NCBI RefSeq assembly: GCF_044904705.1
Contig: NZ_JADIKL010000010.1
Coordinates: 1-64,000 of the forward strand
DNA from: Rhodanobacter_A agri
GTDB taxonomy: Bacteria; Pseudomonadota; Gammaproteobacteria; Xanthomonadales; Rhodanobacteraceae
Length of the DNA: 64,000 bases
Direction: 5' to 3'
This document shows, one piece after another, positions 25,968 to 35,031 of the stretch (position 1 is its first letter; the number at the start of each line of letters is the position of its first letter). Under the pieces are notes generated by a model. It did not search any database. It was not told the origin of the DNA and was given only the letters and a program-made list of their open reading frames with translations. The position numbers and the translations under genes were made by a program.

Positions 25968-27209
25968 TCAGCCGATCCGGAGGCGCGCCTTGGCGCCATG
26001 GGGCACGAGGTTTTCCAGGGTCAGTTGCCCGCCATGAAGTTCGGCAATGTGCTGCACTATCGCCAGGCCAAGGCCATAACCAGGGCTTCCTGGAGACTTC
26101 TGGAACGGCTCCCTTACGGTCGCCCATTGATCCGCGGAAAAGCCCGTACCGCCATCCTCGATCGTGATGGTGCCTTGGCGCACCGTTATGCGTACCGACG
26201 CACCGGTGTCGTCGTGGGGGCTCCCATGTGTCAACGCGTTCTCGATCAGATTCCGCGCCGCGATCTGCAAGAGGCGCTTATCCGCGACGACAACGGACGC
26301 TTCCAGATCCGTGACGATGGCATGTTCTTCCGGAAGAGCCGCTTCCACCAACAGGTCGAGTCGGACTTTCTCCTTCGTGATTCCTGTGGCTGATGACTCC
26401 AGCTGTGCCAGCAACAGCAACTTGTCAGTCATGGCCGCGCTGGCTTTGGCGACATGGCGAACCTGCACAAAGCCGTCTTCTAGTGACGTGTCCCCGTAAG
26501 TCGTCGAATCGCAGATGGCGAGCAGATTGGCGACCGGTGCGCGAAGCTCGTGAGCGGCCGCCGCGATAAAGCGCTCACGCATATCCATGGTCTCGGCGAC
26601 AGGCCGAAGGGCCTGGCGAGCCAGAAGGTTGCCAACCACGAGACCCAGCAAAGCAAGTCCGGTCATGGCAAGCAGCAGATTGCGCGTAAATACCGCCTGC
26701 GCCGCTTCGGTCGCCCGTGGGTCACCCAACACCAGGATAGTCGCCACAACGCGATCGGCGTCATCGTAGGTGGGCGTGGTCAAGAACAGGAAGGCAGCGC
26801 CCGAGTTGTCCCGCCCCTCGTGGATCACGCCATCCTCGCCGTCCACATTGGCATTCGCCAACTCTGCCGGAGAGCTGAAGTTGAAGATCGCCCGCTTGGG
26901 TCTTAGCAGGACTTGGTCGGAGGGAGGCTGTGAGATGACATATATATCCACGCCACCCGTGAGGATGCCTGGCTCCTTTCGAAGAAGCTCATCATGGAAA
27001 CGTCCTTGCGCGTCGAACCAGGTCAACCCGTAGACAGCCATCGCCCGCAATCGCAGCATGTCTTCGAGTGCGGCCTGACCCAGCCGATGGTTCGTATGGA
27101 TGGCCAGTACGCCGAGAGACGCAACGCCCACTATCCACGCCAGGGCCCAGCTCAGGGTGAGCTTCAAGTACAAGCGCTGGTAAACGGCGTTATAAGGTCG
27201 CTTTGCCAT
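25968..27209 (-). CDS. Two-component sensor histidine kinase
   Basis: This kinase of about 413 residues has transmembrane segments near 18-37 and 178-197 that enclose a periplasmic sensor domain of roughly 140 residues. The dimerisation helix carries the phospho-acceptor H220 in AAAAHELRAPVANL; the N box is ARNLIENALTHG, and the G boxes are IEDGGTGF and GYGLGLAIV. A typical HAMP domain is short or absent. It overlaps the end of the response regulator gene, which fits coupled synthesis. The ATG at 27209 was chosen for length; 27218 is equally possible. The signal sensed is unknown. Confidence 0.88.
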   Translation of the reverse strand: MAKRPYNAVYQRLYLKLTLSWALAWIVGVASLGVLAIHTNHRLGQAALEDMLRLRAMAVYGLTWFDAQGRFHDELLRKEPGILTGGVDIYVISQPPSDQVLLRPKRAIFNFSSPAELANANVDGEDGVIHEGRDNSGAAFLFLTTPTYDDADRVVATILVLGDPRATEAAQAVFTRNLLLAMTGLALLGLVVGNLLARQALRPVAETMDMRERFIAAAAHELRAPVANLLAICDSTTYGDTSLEDGFVQVRHVAKASAAMTDKLLLLAQLESSATGITKEKVRLDLLVEAALPEEHAIVTDLEASVVVADKRLLQIAARNLIENALTHGSPHDDTGASVRITVRQGTITIEDGGTGFSADQWATVREPFQKSPGSPGYGLGLAIVQHIAELHGGQLTLENLVPHGAKARLRIG

Positions 27210-27870
27210 CGGCTGCATCGAGGATATATCCAGCGCCACGCACCGTGCGAAGCAGTGGAGGTACACCAAGTTTCCTACGCAACGAGGCGATGATCACCTC
27301 TTCGGCATTGGACGCCGGTTGATTCTCCTCGCCCCAGCATCCAGCGATCAACTCACCGCGCGAAACGACCGTACCCGCACGTTCCGCCAACAATTGAAGG
27401 GCAACAAATTCCTTGTTCCTCAGGGGAAGCGACATACCGGAACGTCGGACTTCGCGGCGACCGATATCAATCTCGAGGTCGGCAATGCGAATAATGCTTG
27501 GCCTGATGGTCGATCCGCGGCGCGCTATCGCCGCAATACGCGCCAGCAACTCATCCATGTCGAACGGCTTGATCAGATAGTCGTCCCCACCCACTTCGAA
27601 GCCGCTCAGTCGATCAGACACGCGGTCGAAGGCAGTCAGGAACAGCGCGGGTGTAGTCAGCCCTTGCTCGCGCCATGCCTTTAGACGGAGAAGCGCATCG
27701 CCGTCAGGCAGCTGCCGATCCAGGACCCATACATCATAGATATACGAACGAACAAAGGATTCGGCAGTCGCGCCATCGATGGCTTCGTCAACCGCGTGCC
27801 CTGAGGCGCGCAGACGTTTCGCGATGGCGTCCCTGACAAGGACCTGATCCTCGACAACTAGAGCGCGCAT
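27190..27870 (-). CDS. OmpR/PhoB-family response regulator
   Basis: This 226-residue regulator has a receiver domain (phospho-acceptor D51 in VWVLDRQLPDGD, K in DYLIKPFD) and a C-terminal winged helix (about 125-220) ending in TVRGAGYILD. It is first in a two-gene operon with the kinase, overlapping by 20 nt. The resemblance is to the QseB/TctD/PmrA branch. Possible targets include the nearby PAD-like gene, but no binding site could be assigned. Confidence 0.9.
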   Translation of the reverse strand: MRALVVEDQVLVRDAIAKRLRASGHAVDEAIDGATAESFVRSYIYDVWVLDRQLPDGDALLRLKAWREQGLTTPALFLTAFDRVSDRLSGFEVGGDDYLIKPFDMDELLARIAAIARRGSTIRPSIIRIADLEIDIGRREVRRSGMSLPLRNKEFVALQLLAERAGTVVSRGELIAGCWGEENQPASNAEEVIIASLRRKLGVPPLLRTVRGAGYILDAADGKATL

Positions 27871-28048
27871 GACCCGGATGACTTCTGTGACGCTTGTTGA
27901 TGCGGAGAAGCATAGCGCACGCCGATCCGGGCCCGCCCTAACGCCGCCAGGGGCGAGGGCACTACTGATTAGCCTTCGTCCAGGGAATGTCTGCTTTGGG
28001 TAGCGGACGCTACCGTTGCCACCGAGCGTACAAGGCCGCCCTTAAGCC

Positions 28049-28083
28049 AGTTGCGAACTGGTAGCGGCCGCCAGTTCGCAACT
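28049..28083. repeat. Perfect 13-bp inverted repeat beside the transposon-end sites
   Basis: AGTTGCGAACTGG (28049-28061) and its exact reverse complement (28071-28083) enclose nine bases. The right arm runs into the first AACTTTATTGTC site. A separate 6-bp hairpin (GGTAGC/GCTACC) lies at 27999-28014. These may belong to the degraded element or to the glmS 3' region. Confidence 0.6.
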
Positions 28084-28140
28084 TTATTGTCCAAGATTCA
28101 ACTTTATTGTCGGGGGGTCGAACTTTATTGTCGGTAAACA
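28080..28140 (-). mobile_element. Tn7-like transposon end at attTn7, downstream of glmS
   Basis: Read on the minus strand from 28140, the sequence begins TGTTTACCGACAATAAAGTT. The GACAATAAAGTT core then recurs twice more, giving sites at 28121-28134, 28100-28113 and 28080-28092 with a pitch of 20-21 bp. In Tn7 the ends start with TGT and carry tandem 22-bp TnsB sites with the core GACAATAAAG, and the right end lies next to glmS, about 25 bp past its stop codon. Here 24 bases separate the glmS stop from the TGT. No tns genes are in the window and no opposite end was seen, so this is probably a solo or relic right end. Confidence 0.78.
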
Positions 28141-28164
28141 TCTGCACACCGCGATGCCGGCGAC

Positions 28165-29994
28165 TTACTCCACCGTCACCGACTTCGCGAGGTTGCGCGG
28201 CTGGTCCACGTCGGTGCCGCGCAGCACGGCCACGTGGTAGGCCAGGAGCTGCAGCGGCACGGTGAACACCGCCGGGGCGATGAACTCGCCACCGGCGTCG
28301 ATACGCAGCAGGTGACCGCGCGCGGCATTGCCGTCCATCGGCGCCGCATTGTCGGCGAACACGATCAGCTCGCCGCCGCGGGCGCGCACTTCCTGCAGGT
28401 TGGACTTCAGCTTGTCCAGCAGTGGGCCGTTCGGCGCCACCGCCACCACCGGCATGTCCTCGTCCACCAACGCCAGCGGACCGTGCTTCAGCTCACCCGC
28501 CGGATAGGCCTCGGCATGGATGTAGGAGATCTCCTTGAGCTTGAGCGAACCCTCCAGCGCCACCGGGAATTGTGCGCCGCGGCCAAGGAACAACGCATGG
28601 TGGCGCGGGATGAAATGCTCGGCCAGTTCCACAATCTGCGGTTCCAGCGCCAACGCCCGTTCGATCGCGCCCGGCAGCGCCTGTAGTTGCGCACACAGGT
28701 CTGCGTAGCGCGCATCGTCCAGCCCGCGCTGCCGCGCCAACTGCAGGGACAGCAGCGCCAGCGCGGCCAGCTGGGTGGTAAAGGCCTTGGTGGAGGCCAC
28801 GCCGATCTCGGGGCCAGCGCGGGTCATCAGCTTGAGGTCCGCCTCGCGCACCACCGACGACTCGGGCACGTTGCAGATCGCCAGCGTGCCGAGGTAGCCG
28901 CGGCGGCGCGATTCGCGCATCGCGGCCAGCGTGTCGGCGGTTTCGCCGGACTGCGAGATGGCCACGAACAACGTTCCTTCCGGCACCACGGCTTCGCGAT
29001 AGCGGTACTCGCTGGCCACTTCCACCGCCACCGGCAGGTGCGCGTATTCCTCGATCCAGTATTTCGCCACCATGCCGGCGTGGTAGCTGGTGCCGCAGGC
29101 GATGATGTGCACGCCGCGCACCTTGGCCAGCAATTCGTCGCCACCTACGCCAAACACATTAGGCAACACGCCGTTCGCGCCCAGGCGCGACTCCAACGTG
29201 TCGGCCACCGCGCGCGGCTGCTCGAAGATCTCCTTCTGCATGTAGTGGCGGTATTCGCCGCGCTCCACTGCATCGGCGGATAGCTCGCTCTCGCGCACCG
29301 CACGCTCGACCGGGCGGCCGTCAAGACCGAACACCTGCGCGCGCTCGCGAGTGATCTCGACGACGTCACCCTCGTCGAGGTAGATCATCCGGTTGGTGAC
29401 CTGGATCAGCGCCTGCGCGTCCGAGCCCAGGAAATGCTCGCCGATGCCCACGCCCACCAGCAGTGGCGCACCGCGCCGCGCACCCACCACGCGGCCAGGC
29501 TCGTCGCGGCTGACCACGGCGATCGCGTAAGCGCCTTCCAGCCCGTGCACCACGGCCAACACCGCCTCGCGCAGGCCCAGGCCACCGGCGATGCGTTCCT
29601 CGATCAACGCCGCGATCACCTCGGTATCGGTCTCGGAGGTGAACACGTGGCCGCGCGCCTTGAGCTCCTCGCGCAGGCTGGCGTAGTTCTCGATGATGCC
29701 GTTGTGCACGATGGCGACGCGACCGGCGACGTGCGGGTGCGCATTGGCTTCGTTCGGCACGCCGTGGGTGGCCCAGCGCGTGTGCGCGATGCCGGTACCA
29801 CCGGGGAACGGCGCGGCCAGGTACTCCGCCTCCATCTCGCGCACTTTGCCCTTGGCGCGCACGCGGTGGATCTCGCCGTCCTGCAGCACGGCCAGGCCCG
29901 CCGAATCGTAACCGCGGTATTCCAGCGCCTTGAGACCTGCGATCAGCAGCGGAGCAACATCACGCTGGGCGGCAGCGGCGACGATTCCACACAT
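28165..29994 (-). CDS. glmS: Glutamine-fructose-6-phosphate aminotransferase (isomerising)
   Basis: This 609-residue enzyme makes glucosamine 6-phosphate for peptidoglycan and lipid A. The N-terminal glutaminase domain starts MCGIVAA with nucleophile C2 and includes EYRGYDSAGLA. Two SIS domains follow, with CGTSYHAG, SQSGETADT and the C-terminal NLAKSVTVE. The ATG at 29994 has AGGAG 8 nt upstream and exposes C2, which settles the start. The 3' end of glmS is the recognition target of Tn7-type TnsD proteins, and a Tn7-like end lies directly downstream. Confidence 0.97.
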   Translation of the reverse strand: MCGIVAAAAQRDVAPLLIAGLKALEYRGYDSAGLAVLQDGEIHRVRAKGKVREMEAEYLAAPFPGGTGIAHTRWATHGVPNEANAHPHVAGRVAIVHNGIIENYASLREELKARGHVFTSETDTEVIAALIEERIAGGLGLREAVLAVVHGLEGAYAIAVVSRDEPGRVVGARRGAPLLVGVGIGEHFLGSDAQALIQVTNRMIYLDEGDVVEITRERAQVFGLDGRPVERAVRESELSADAVERGEYRHYMQKEIFEQPRAVADTLESRLGANGVLPNVFGVGGDELLAKVRGVHIIACGTSYHAGMVAKYWIEEYAHLPVAVEVASEYRYREAVVPEGTLFVAISQSGETADTLAAMRESRRRGYLGTLAICNVPESSVVREADLKLMTRAGPEIGVASTKAFTTQLAALALLSLQLARQRGLDDARYADLCAQLQALPGAIERALALEPQIVELAEHFIPRHHALFLGRGAQFPVALEGSLKLKEISYIHAEAYPAGELKHGPLALVDEDMPVVAVAPNGPLLDKLKSNLQEVRARGGELIVFADNAAPMDGNAARGHLLRIDAGGEFIAPAVFTVPLQLLAYHVAVLRGTDVDQPRNLAKSVTVE

Positions 29995-30106
29995 GGCAAG
30001 GCTCCTGGTCGTTTGATACATGCCGGCCCGAATGGGCGCAGGCGGCGACTGTGCCGCCCGTGCATTTCAACCGGCTTTCGACCCCAGGCTCAGGTTCACC
30101 CCGGGC

Positions 30107-31477
<1,371 letters not shown>

Positions 31478-31640
31478 GGGGGCTCCGTCGCGTGGCAGGC
31501 CGGTGGCGCGCCAGCACCACCGGAAAGGGGCTCATGATAGCCGAGCGCCGCAAACGGGCCGCGCAGAAACGTCTCGGCCCCGGCCACCTTCCAGGATGGA
31601 AGCTGCCGGGGCCGTCGTGGTTGCGGGGTTCAGCGGGCGC

Positions 31641-31868
31641 TCAACTGGAAAGCTGGCGGCGCCCCTCCCACATGCGCTCCAGGCGCGTCTTGGCGTGCAA
31701 TTTTTCTTTCTTCATGCTGGCGAGGGTGATGTCGTCGAGCGGGAGCACGCCGATCTCGGCGTCGTGCACTTTGCTGTCGAGTTCCCGGTGGTGCTGATAA
31801 AGGCGGCGGAACTCTGCATCGGCCTTCATCAATGCCTCGACGTCATCACGCTGCTGGTTTTCGAACAT
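31641..31868 (-). CDS. DUF465 (YdcH-like) small protein
   Basis: This 75-residue, highly charged, helical protein has the DUF465 pattern: EFRRLYQHHRELDSKVHDAE in the middle and LKxxKL-type KKEKLHAKTRLE near the end. Function is unknown in the family. The start is firmly set by GAGGAGG 8 nt before the ATG. Confidence 0.85.
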   Translation of the reverse strand: MFENQQRDDVEALMKADAEFRRLYQHHRELDSKVHDAEIGVLPLDDITLASMKKEKLHAKTRLERMWEGRRQLSS

Positions 31869-32355
31869 GATCCAACCTCCTCGTGAGTGAGCATGCGGGC
31901 GCACGGGCGCGCCCGCGCCGCCCGGACACACGCGCACACTCTCGCCCGCCCGCGCCGGCAAACCGGTTGGCGGGCGAAAAACTGGCGGGGAAGTGGTGCA
32001 TGGTTCGGGCCGGCGGTCATGGAGCGAAACGGCTCCATTGGGGTTGACCCTACTCCGCCCGGAAAAGTGCCGCAAGCCTTCGCGACGACGATCGCGGCGG
32101 GCTGCCGAAGCGTTGTGAAATCCGTATAAAAGCTGTCGAAACAGTTTGTTGTGCCGCCCCGAAAAATCGGCTGGAGCACCACGACACTGCACCGGTAATG
32201 GCCTCGAAGCAGACACCGGGATAGTGGTCGCGAAACAGCACGGCGCCGCTCCCGCGACGCCGTGCTTAAAGTGGTTCGGTAGCAGCCTCTGAATGAAATG
32301 GGCAGCCATTCATGGCTGCCCATTTCATTCTCACGATCGGTGGCGACCGCAAAGG
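31869..32355. other. Gene-poor stretch with several hairpins
   Basis: This stretch of 487 bp has no convincing gene. It holds three inverted repeats: ATGGAGC/GCTCCAT at 32019-32038, AGCACGGCG/CGCCGTGCT at 32237-32266, and a near-perfect 40-bp palindrome at 32291-32330. It could carry an untranslated RNA, but I cannot show a promoter or a classic terminator. Confidence 0.4.
32291..32330. repeat. 40-bp palindrome
   Basis: GAATGAAATGGGCAGCCAT is followed by TC and then its exact reverse complement, giving a 19-bp inverted repeat with almost no loop. It lies 26 bp past the stop of the minus-strand coiled-coil gene. No T-run follows, so it is not a standard terminator. Confidence 0.85.
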
Positions 32356-32970
32356 CTACGGCTTGCCGCCGCTGTCCTGCTGCTGCATCTGCGCGCGCAT
32401 CGCCTTGGCGGCCTTGGCCGCCAGTTCAGCCTCGCGCTTGGCGGAGCGGGCCACCCGGCTCTGCGCCTCGGCCAGCTTCTTCGCCTTGGCCGCTTCGGCC
32501 TGGGCCTGCTCGGCGGCCTGCGAATAGGCTTCGCCCTGTGCCTGCAGGCGTTGCGCTTCTTCCTGGGCCATCTGGTACTGCAGGCGCTGGCGTTCCAGCT
32601 CGCGACGGGCCGTCTCGGCCTCGCGCTGGGTATTTTCCAGCTGGATCTGGTCGTGCTCGCGATCGAGCTGGGCCAGTTTCACCTGGGCGTCCTGCAGCTG
32701 TGCGGAAGCCCTGGCCACGTCTACCCGCCGCTCCGCGACGTACAGCGCATGCGGCCGCTCGTGCGAACTGGCCTGCGCCAGCTGGGCGATCGCGTTACGC
32801 GCCAGCGATTGCTCCGCCTGGGCGTAATTGCCCAGCACCGGGTCGCTGGCAAGCTGGTCAAGATTGCCGGTCAGCCGGCTGACATCGATGTCGTCGCGCT
32901 TCGCCTGGGCGGTAACGGCAACGCCCAGCGCCATCGCGATGGCCGCAACCACGGTGACAACGCGCTTCAT
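32356..32970 (-). CDS. Periplasmic coiled-coil protein, DUF4398-like
   Basis: This 204-residue protein has a signal peptide (cleavage near TAQA|KRDD at 23). The rest is long amphipathic helix rich in Ala, Gln, Glu and Arg from about 75 to 195, predicted coiled coil. DUF4398-type repeats (QAEQSLARNAIAQL, ARASAQLQDAQVKLAQLD) can be seen. Its GTG/ATG start overlaps the stop of the lipoprotein gene by 4 nt, so the two are a pair. Related proteins often carry an OmpA-like peptidoglycan-binding domain, which is missing here. Confidence 0.78.
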   Translation of the reverse strand: MKRVVTVVAAIAMALGVAVTAQAKRDDIDVSRLTGNLDQLASDPVLGNYAQAEQSLARNAIAQLAQASSHERPHALYVAERRVDVARASAQLQDAQVKLAQLDREHDQIQLENTQREAETARRELERQRLQYQMAQEEAQRLQAQGEAYSQAAEQAQAEAAKAKKLAEAQSRVARSAKREAELAAKAAKAMRAQMQQQDSGGKP

Positions 32971-33635
32971 GGCTGGCCTCCCGCAGGCTGGAAGCCCTGC
33001 GTTTCATTCGAATTCTGGCCACCGTTGTTCGACGGCGGGTTTTGCGCAGGCACCGTCTCGAAGCCCTGCCCCGACGACGGCGGCGCCAGCACCGTGGCCG
33101 ACGGCGCCGGCATGTCCTCCACCGGCGCGGCGGGCGGCAGCGCTCCCGAGCCGGCCGGAGTCGGGGCCGACCCTGCCGTGGCCGGCATCGGCAACGGCTT
33201 GGCGAACTCCGCCGCAGCCGCGGCGGCGGCCTGCGCCCCCTGTTCGCGCAGATCAGCGTTGGCGTTCATCTTGGACTGGATCTTGGCCCGCGCCGCGCCA
33301 AGGTTGGCCTTGACCCGCGCCAGCTCGGCGTCGGCCCGCGACTCCTCCGCCAGATCGGCCGCCAGGTCGTACTTGCGGTCGGCCATCGCAGCCTGCGCCT
33401 GCTGGAACTTCTCCTGGGCAAAACCCAGATCCACCGGGTCGTAGTCGGCCGCCCCGGCGTCGCGTGCGGCTTGCAGCTGCGATTGCGCCAGGTTCATCGC
33501 GCCGTTCGGCGGCGGCACGCTGGCGCAGCCGGCCAAAATCAACGCGCCAGCCAGCAAACCGGCCAGCGCAGGCTGCCGCACCGACCTGCGGGGAGGCGCA
33601 GGACGACGGGGCGACGAAGATGAGATGTGCACCAT
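32967..33635 (-). CDS. DUF4398 lipoprotein
   Basis: This 222-residue lipoprotein has a basic N-terminus, hydrophobic LAGLLAGALI and lipobox LAGC. The mature part has the DUF4398 helical repeats (LAQSQLQAARDAGAADYDP, FAQEKFQQAQAAMADRKYD) and a long low-complexity tail rich in Pro, Ala, Ser, Gly and Asn. The ATG at 33635 has AGGA 8 nt upstream; an in-frame extension to 33701 would bury the signal peptide. It is the first gene of a two-gene unit divergent from pilU and probably acts in the outer membrane or periplasm. Confidence 0.83.
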   Translation of the reverse strand: MVHISSSSPRRPAPPRRSVRQPALAGLLAGALILAGCASVPPPNGAMNLAQSQLQAARDAGAADYDPVDLGFAQEKFQQAQAAMADRKYDLAADLAEESRADAELARVKANLGAARAKIQSKMNANADLREQGAQAAAAAAAEFAKPLPMPATAGSAPTPAGSGALPPAAPVEDMPAPSATVLAPPSSGQGFETVPAQNPPSNNGGQNSNETQGFQPAGGQP

Positions 33636-33683
33636 CACGCATTCCTGATTAAGCTTCTGCGCGTATTGTGGGCGTGCACAATC

Positions 33684-33699
33684 GCTCATTGCAATGAGC
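33684..33699. promoter_or_regulatory. 16-bp perfect palindrome in the pilU / lipoprotein divergent region
   Basis: GCTCATTG meets CAATGAGC head-on in the 82-bp region between two divergent genes, 18 bp before the pilU start. Just upstream is a looser ATTGTG...CACAAT repeat. Its symmetry and place suggest a regulator site; none can be named. Confidence 0.45.
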
Positions 33700-33717
33700 A
33701 CAATCAGGGGATTTGGC

Positions 33718-34842
33718 GTGGATATCGGTTACTTCCTCAAGCTGATGGTCGACAAGGGTGCCTCGGACATGTTCCTGTCCACTGGCGCTCCCGTGAACAT
33801 CAAGGTCGAGGGCAAGCTCTACCCGCTGGGCAATACCGGACTGCCCGGCGGCATGGTGAAAAAGATCGCCTACTCGCTCATGGACGAGGGCCAGGTACCG
33901 CAATTCGAGCGCGACCTGGAGCTGAACATGGCGCTGGCGGTGAAGGAAGCCGGACGCTTCCGCATCAACGTGTTCAAGCAACGCGGCGAAGTGGGCATGG
34001 TGATCCGCGCGATCAAGAGCGAGATCCCCAACGTCGAGCAGCTGCAGCTGCCGTCGATCTTCCGTGATCTGATCATGGAGCCGCGCGGACTGATCCTGGT
34101 GGTTGGTGCCACCGGCTCGGGCAAGTCGACCACGCTGGCCTCGATGATCGACCACCGCAACACCCATTCGGCCGGCCACATCCTCACCATCGAGGACCCG
34201 ATCGAGTACCTGCACCGGCACAAGCGGTCGATCGTCAACCAGCGCGAGGTGGGGCTGGACACCCACACCTACCACGAGGCGCTGAAGAATGCGATGCGCG
34301 AGGCGCCGGACGTGATCATGATCGGCGAGATCCGCGACACCGACACGATGGAAGCGGCGATCTCGTTCTCCGAGACCGGCCACCTCTGCCTGGCCACCTT
34401 GCACTCCAACAACGCCGACCAGACGCTGGAGCGCATCCTCAACTTCTTCCCTGAGTCGGCGCACAAGAATGTGCTGATGAACCTCGCGCTCAATCTGCGT
34501 GCGGTGATCAGCCAGCGCCTGGTGGTGGGCAAGGACGGCCGTCGTCTACCCGCGGTGGAGGTGCTGCTGAACACGCCGCTGATCCGCGACATGATCCGCC
34601 GCGGCCAGATCCACGAGGTGAAAGAGGCGATGGACCGCAGCCTGCAGGACGGCATGCAGACCTTCGACCAGTCGTTGTACCGGCTCTACAAGGAAGGCCG
34701 CATCGAACTGGAGGAAGCGCTCAACAAGGCTGACTCCCGCGACGGCCTGGCGCTGAAAATCCGCCTCTCCGAAGGCGGCGGCAATTCGGACAGCAACGTG
34801 CTGATGGGCGGTAGCAACGACCCTTACGGCATGGGGTTCTGA
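33718..34842 (+). CDS. pilU: Twitching motility retraction ATPase
   Basis: This 374-residue PilT/PilU-family ATPase powers type IV pilus retraction. It has the Walker A GATGSGKST (130-138), an Asp box (ILTIEDPIEY), the Walker B region DVIMIGEIRD and the AISFSETGHLCLATLHSNNA His box. The GTG start at 33718 is chosen because AGGGG stands 7 nt before it and the resulting MDIGYFLKLM start equals that of Xanthomonas PilU; an ATG at 33694 lacks such support. PilU rather than PilT is suggested by the extended C-terminus after residue 345. pilT is not in the window. Confidence 0.93.
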   Translation: MDIGYFLKLMVDKGASDMFLSTGAPVNIKVEGKLYPLGNTGLPGGMVKKIAYSLMDEGQVPQFERDLELNMALAVKEAGRFRINVFKQRGEVGMVIRAIKSEIPNVEQLQLPSIFRDLIMEPRGLILVVGATGSGKSTTLASMIDHRNTHSAGHILTIEDPIEYLHRHKRSIVNQREVGLDTHTYHEALKNAMREAPDVIMIGEIRDTDTMEAAISFSETGHLCLATLHSNNADQTLERILNFFPESAHKNVLMNLALNLRAVISQRLVVGKDGRRLPAVEVLLNTPLIRDMIRRGQIHEVKEAMDRSLQDGMQTFDQSLYRLYKEGRIELEEALNKADSRDGLALKIRLSEGGGNSDSNVLMGGSNDPYGMGF

Positions 34843-34985
34843 CAGGCTGCCGCTGGCAGCCTGTCAGAAGCGGGCCATGGACGGCCCGCACACCCGCCAA
34901 TCGCTGGCGATTGGCGGGTGGAGCAGGCTTCGGCTATCCGCCGAAGCCTGCGAGTCGAGAGCGTGCAAGATTGCACGCTCTCGAC
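34837..34985. repeat. Array of five consecutive perfect hairpins
   Basis: Five different inverted repeats follow one another almost without gaps: 34837-34869 (15-bp stem, overlapping the pilU stop codon), 34870-34889 (7 bp), 34891-34920 (14 bp), 34923-34951 (12 bp) and 34954-34985 (15 bp). Arms match perfectly, loops are 2-6 bases, and the stem sequences are unrelated to each other. The array fills most of the gap between convergent pilU and the GST gene. No T-runs follow, so the structure is not a set of ordinary intrinsic terminators. Confidence 0.9.
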
Positions 34986-35031
34986 ATCAGCTGAGCCGCT
35001 TTGCTCTGCTACCCACCGACACGGCAGCCAG

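Noticed and set aside
27990..28140. Complete miniature Tn7-like element bounded by TCTGC at 27990 and 28141
   Set aside because: The left boundary lacks TGT plus GACAATAAAG sites in inverted orientation; the five-base match alone is likely chance.
28141..28164. glmS ribozyme or other riboswitch near glmS
   Set aside because: Those lie in the 5' leader; the glmS leader here (29995-30106) is short and shows no such fold, and this is the 3' side.
34837..34985. Hairpin array considered as a CRISPR
   Set aside because: There is no repeated unit; each stem differs, and there are no spacers of constant length and no cas genes.
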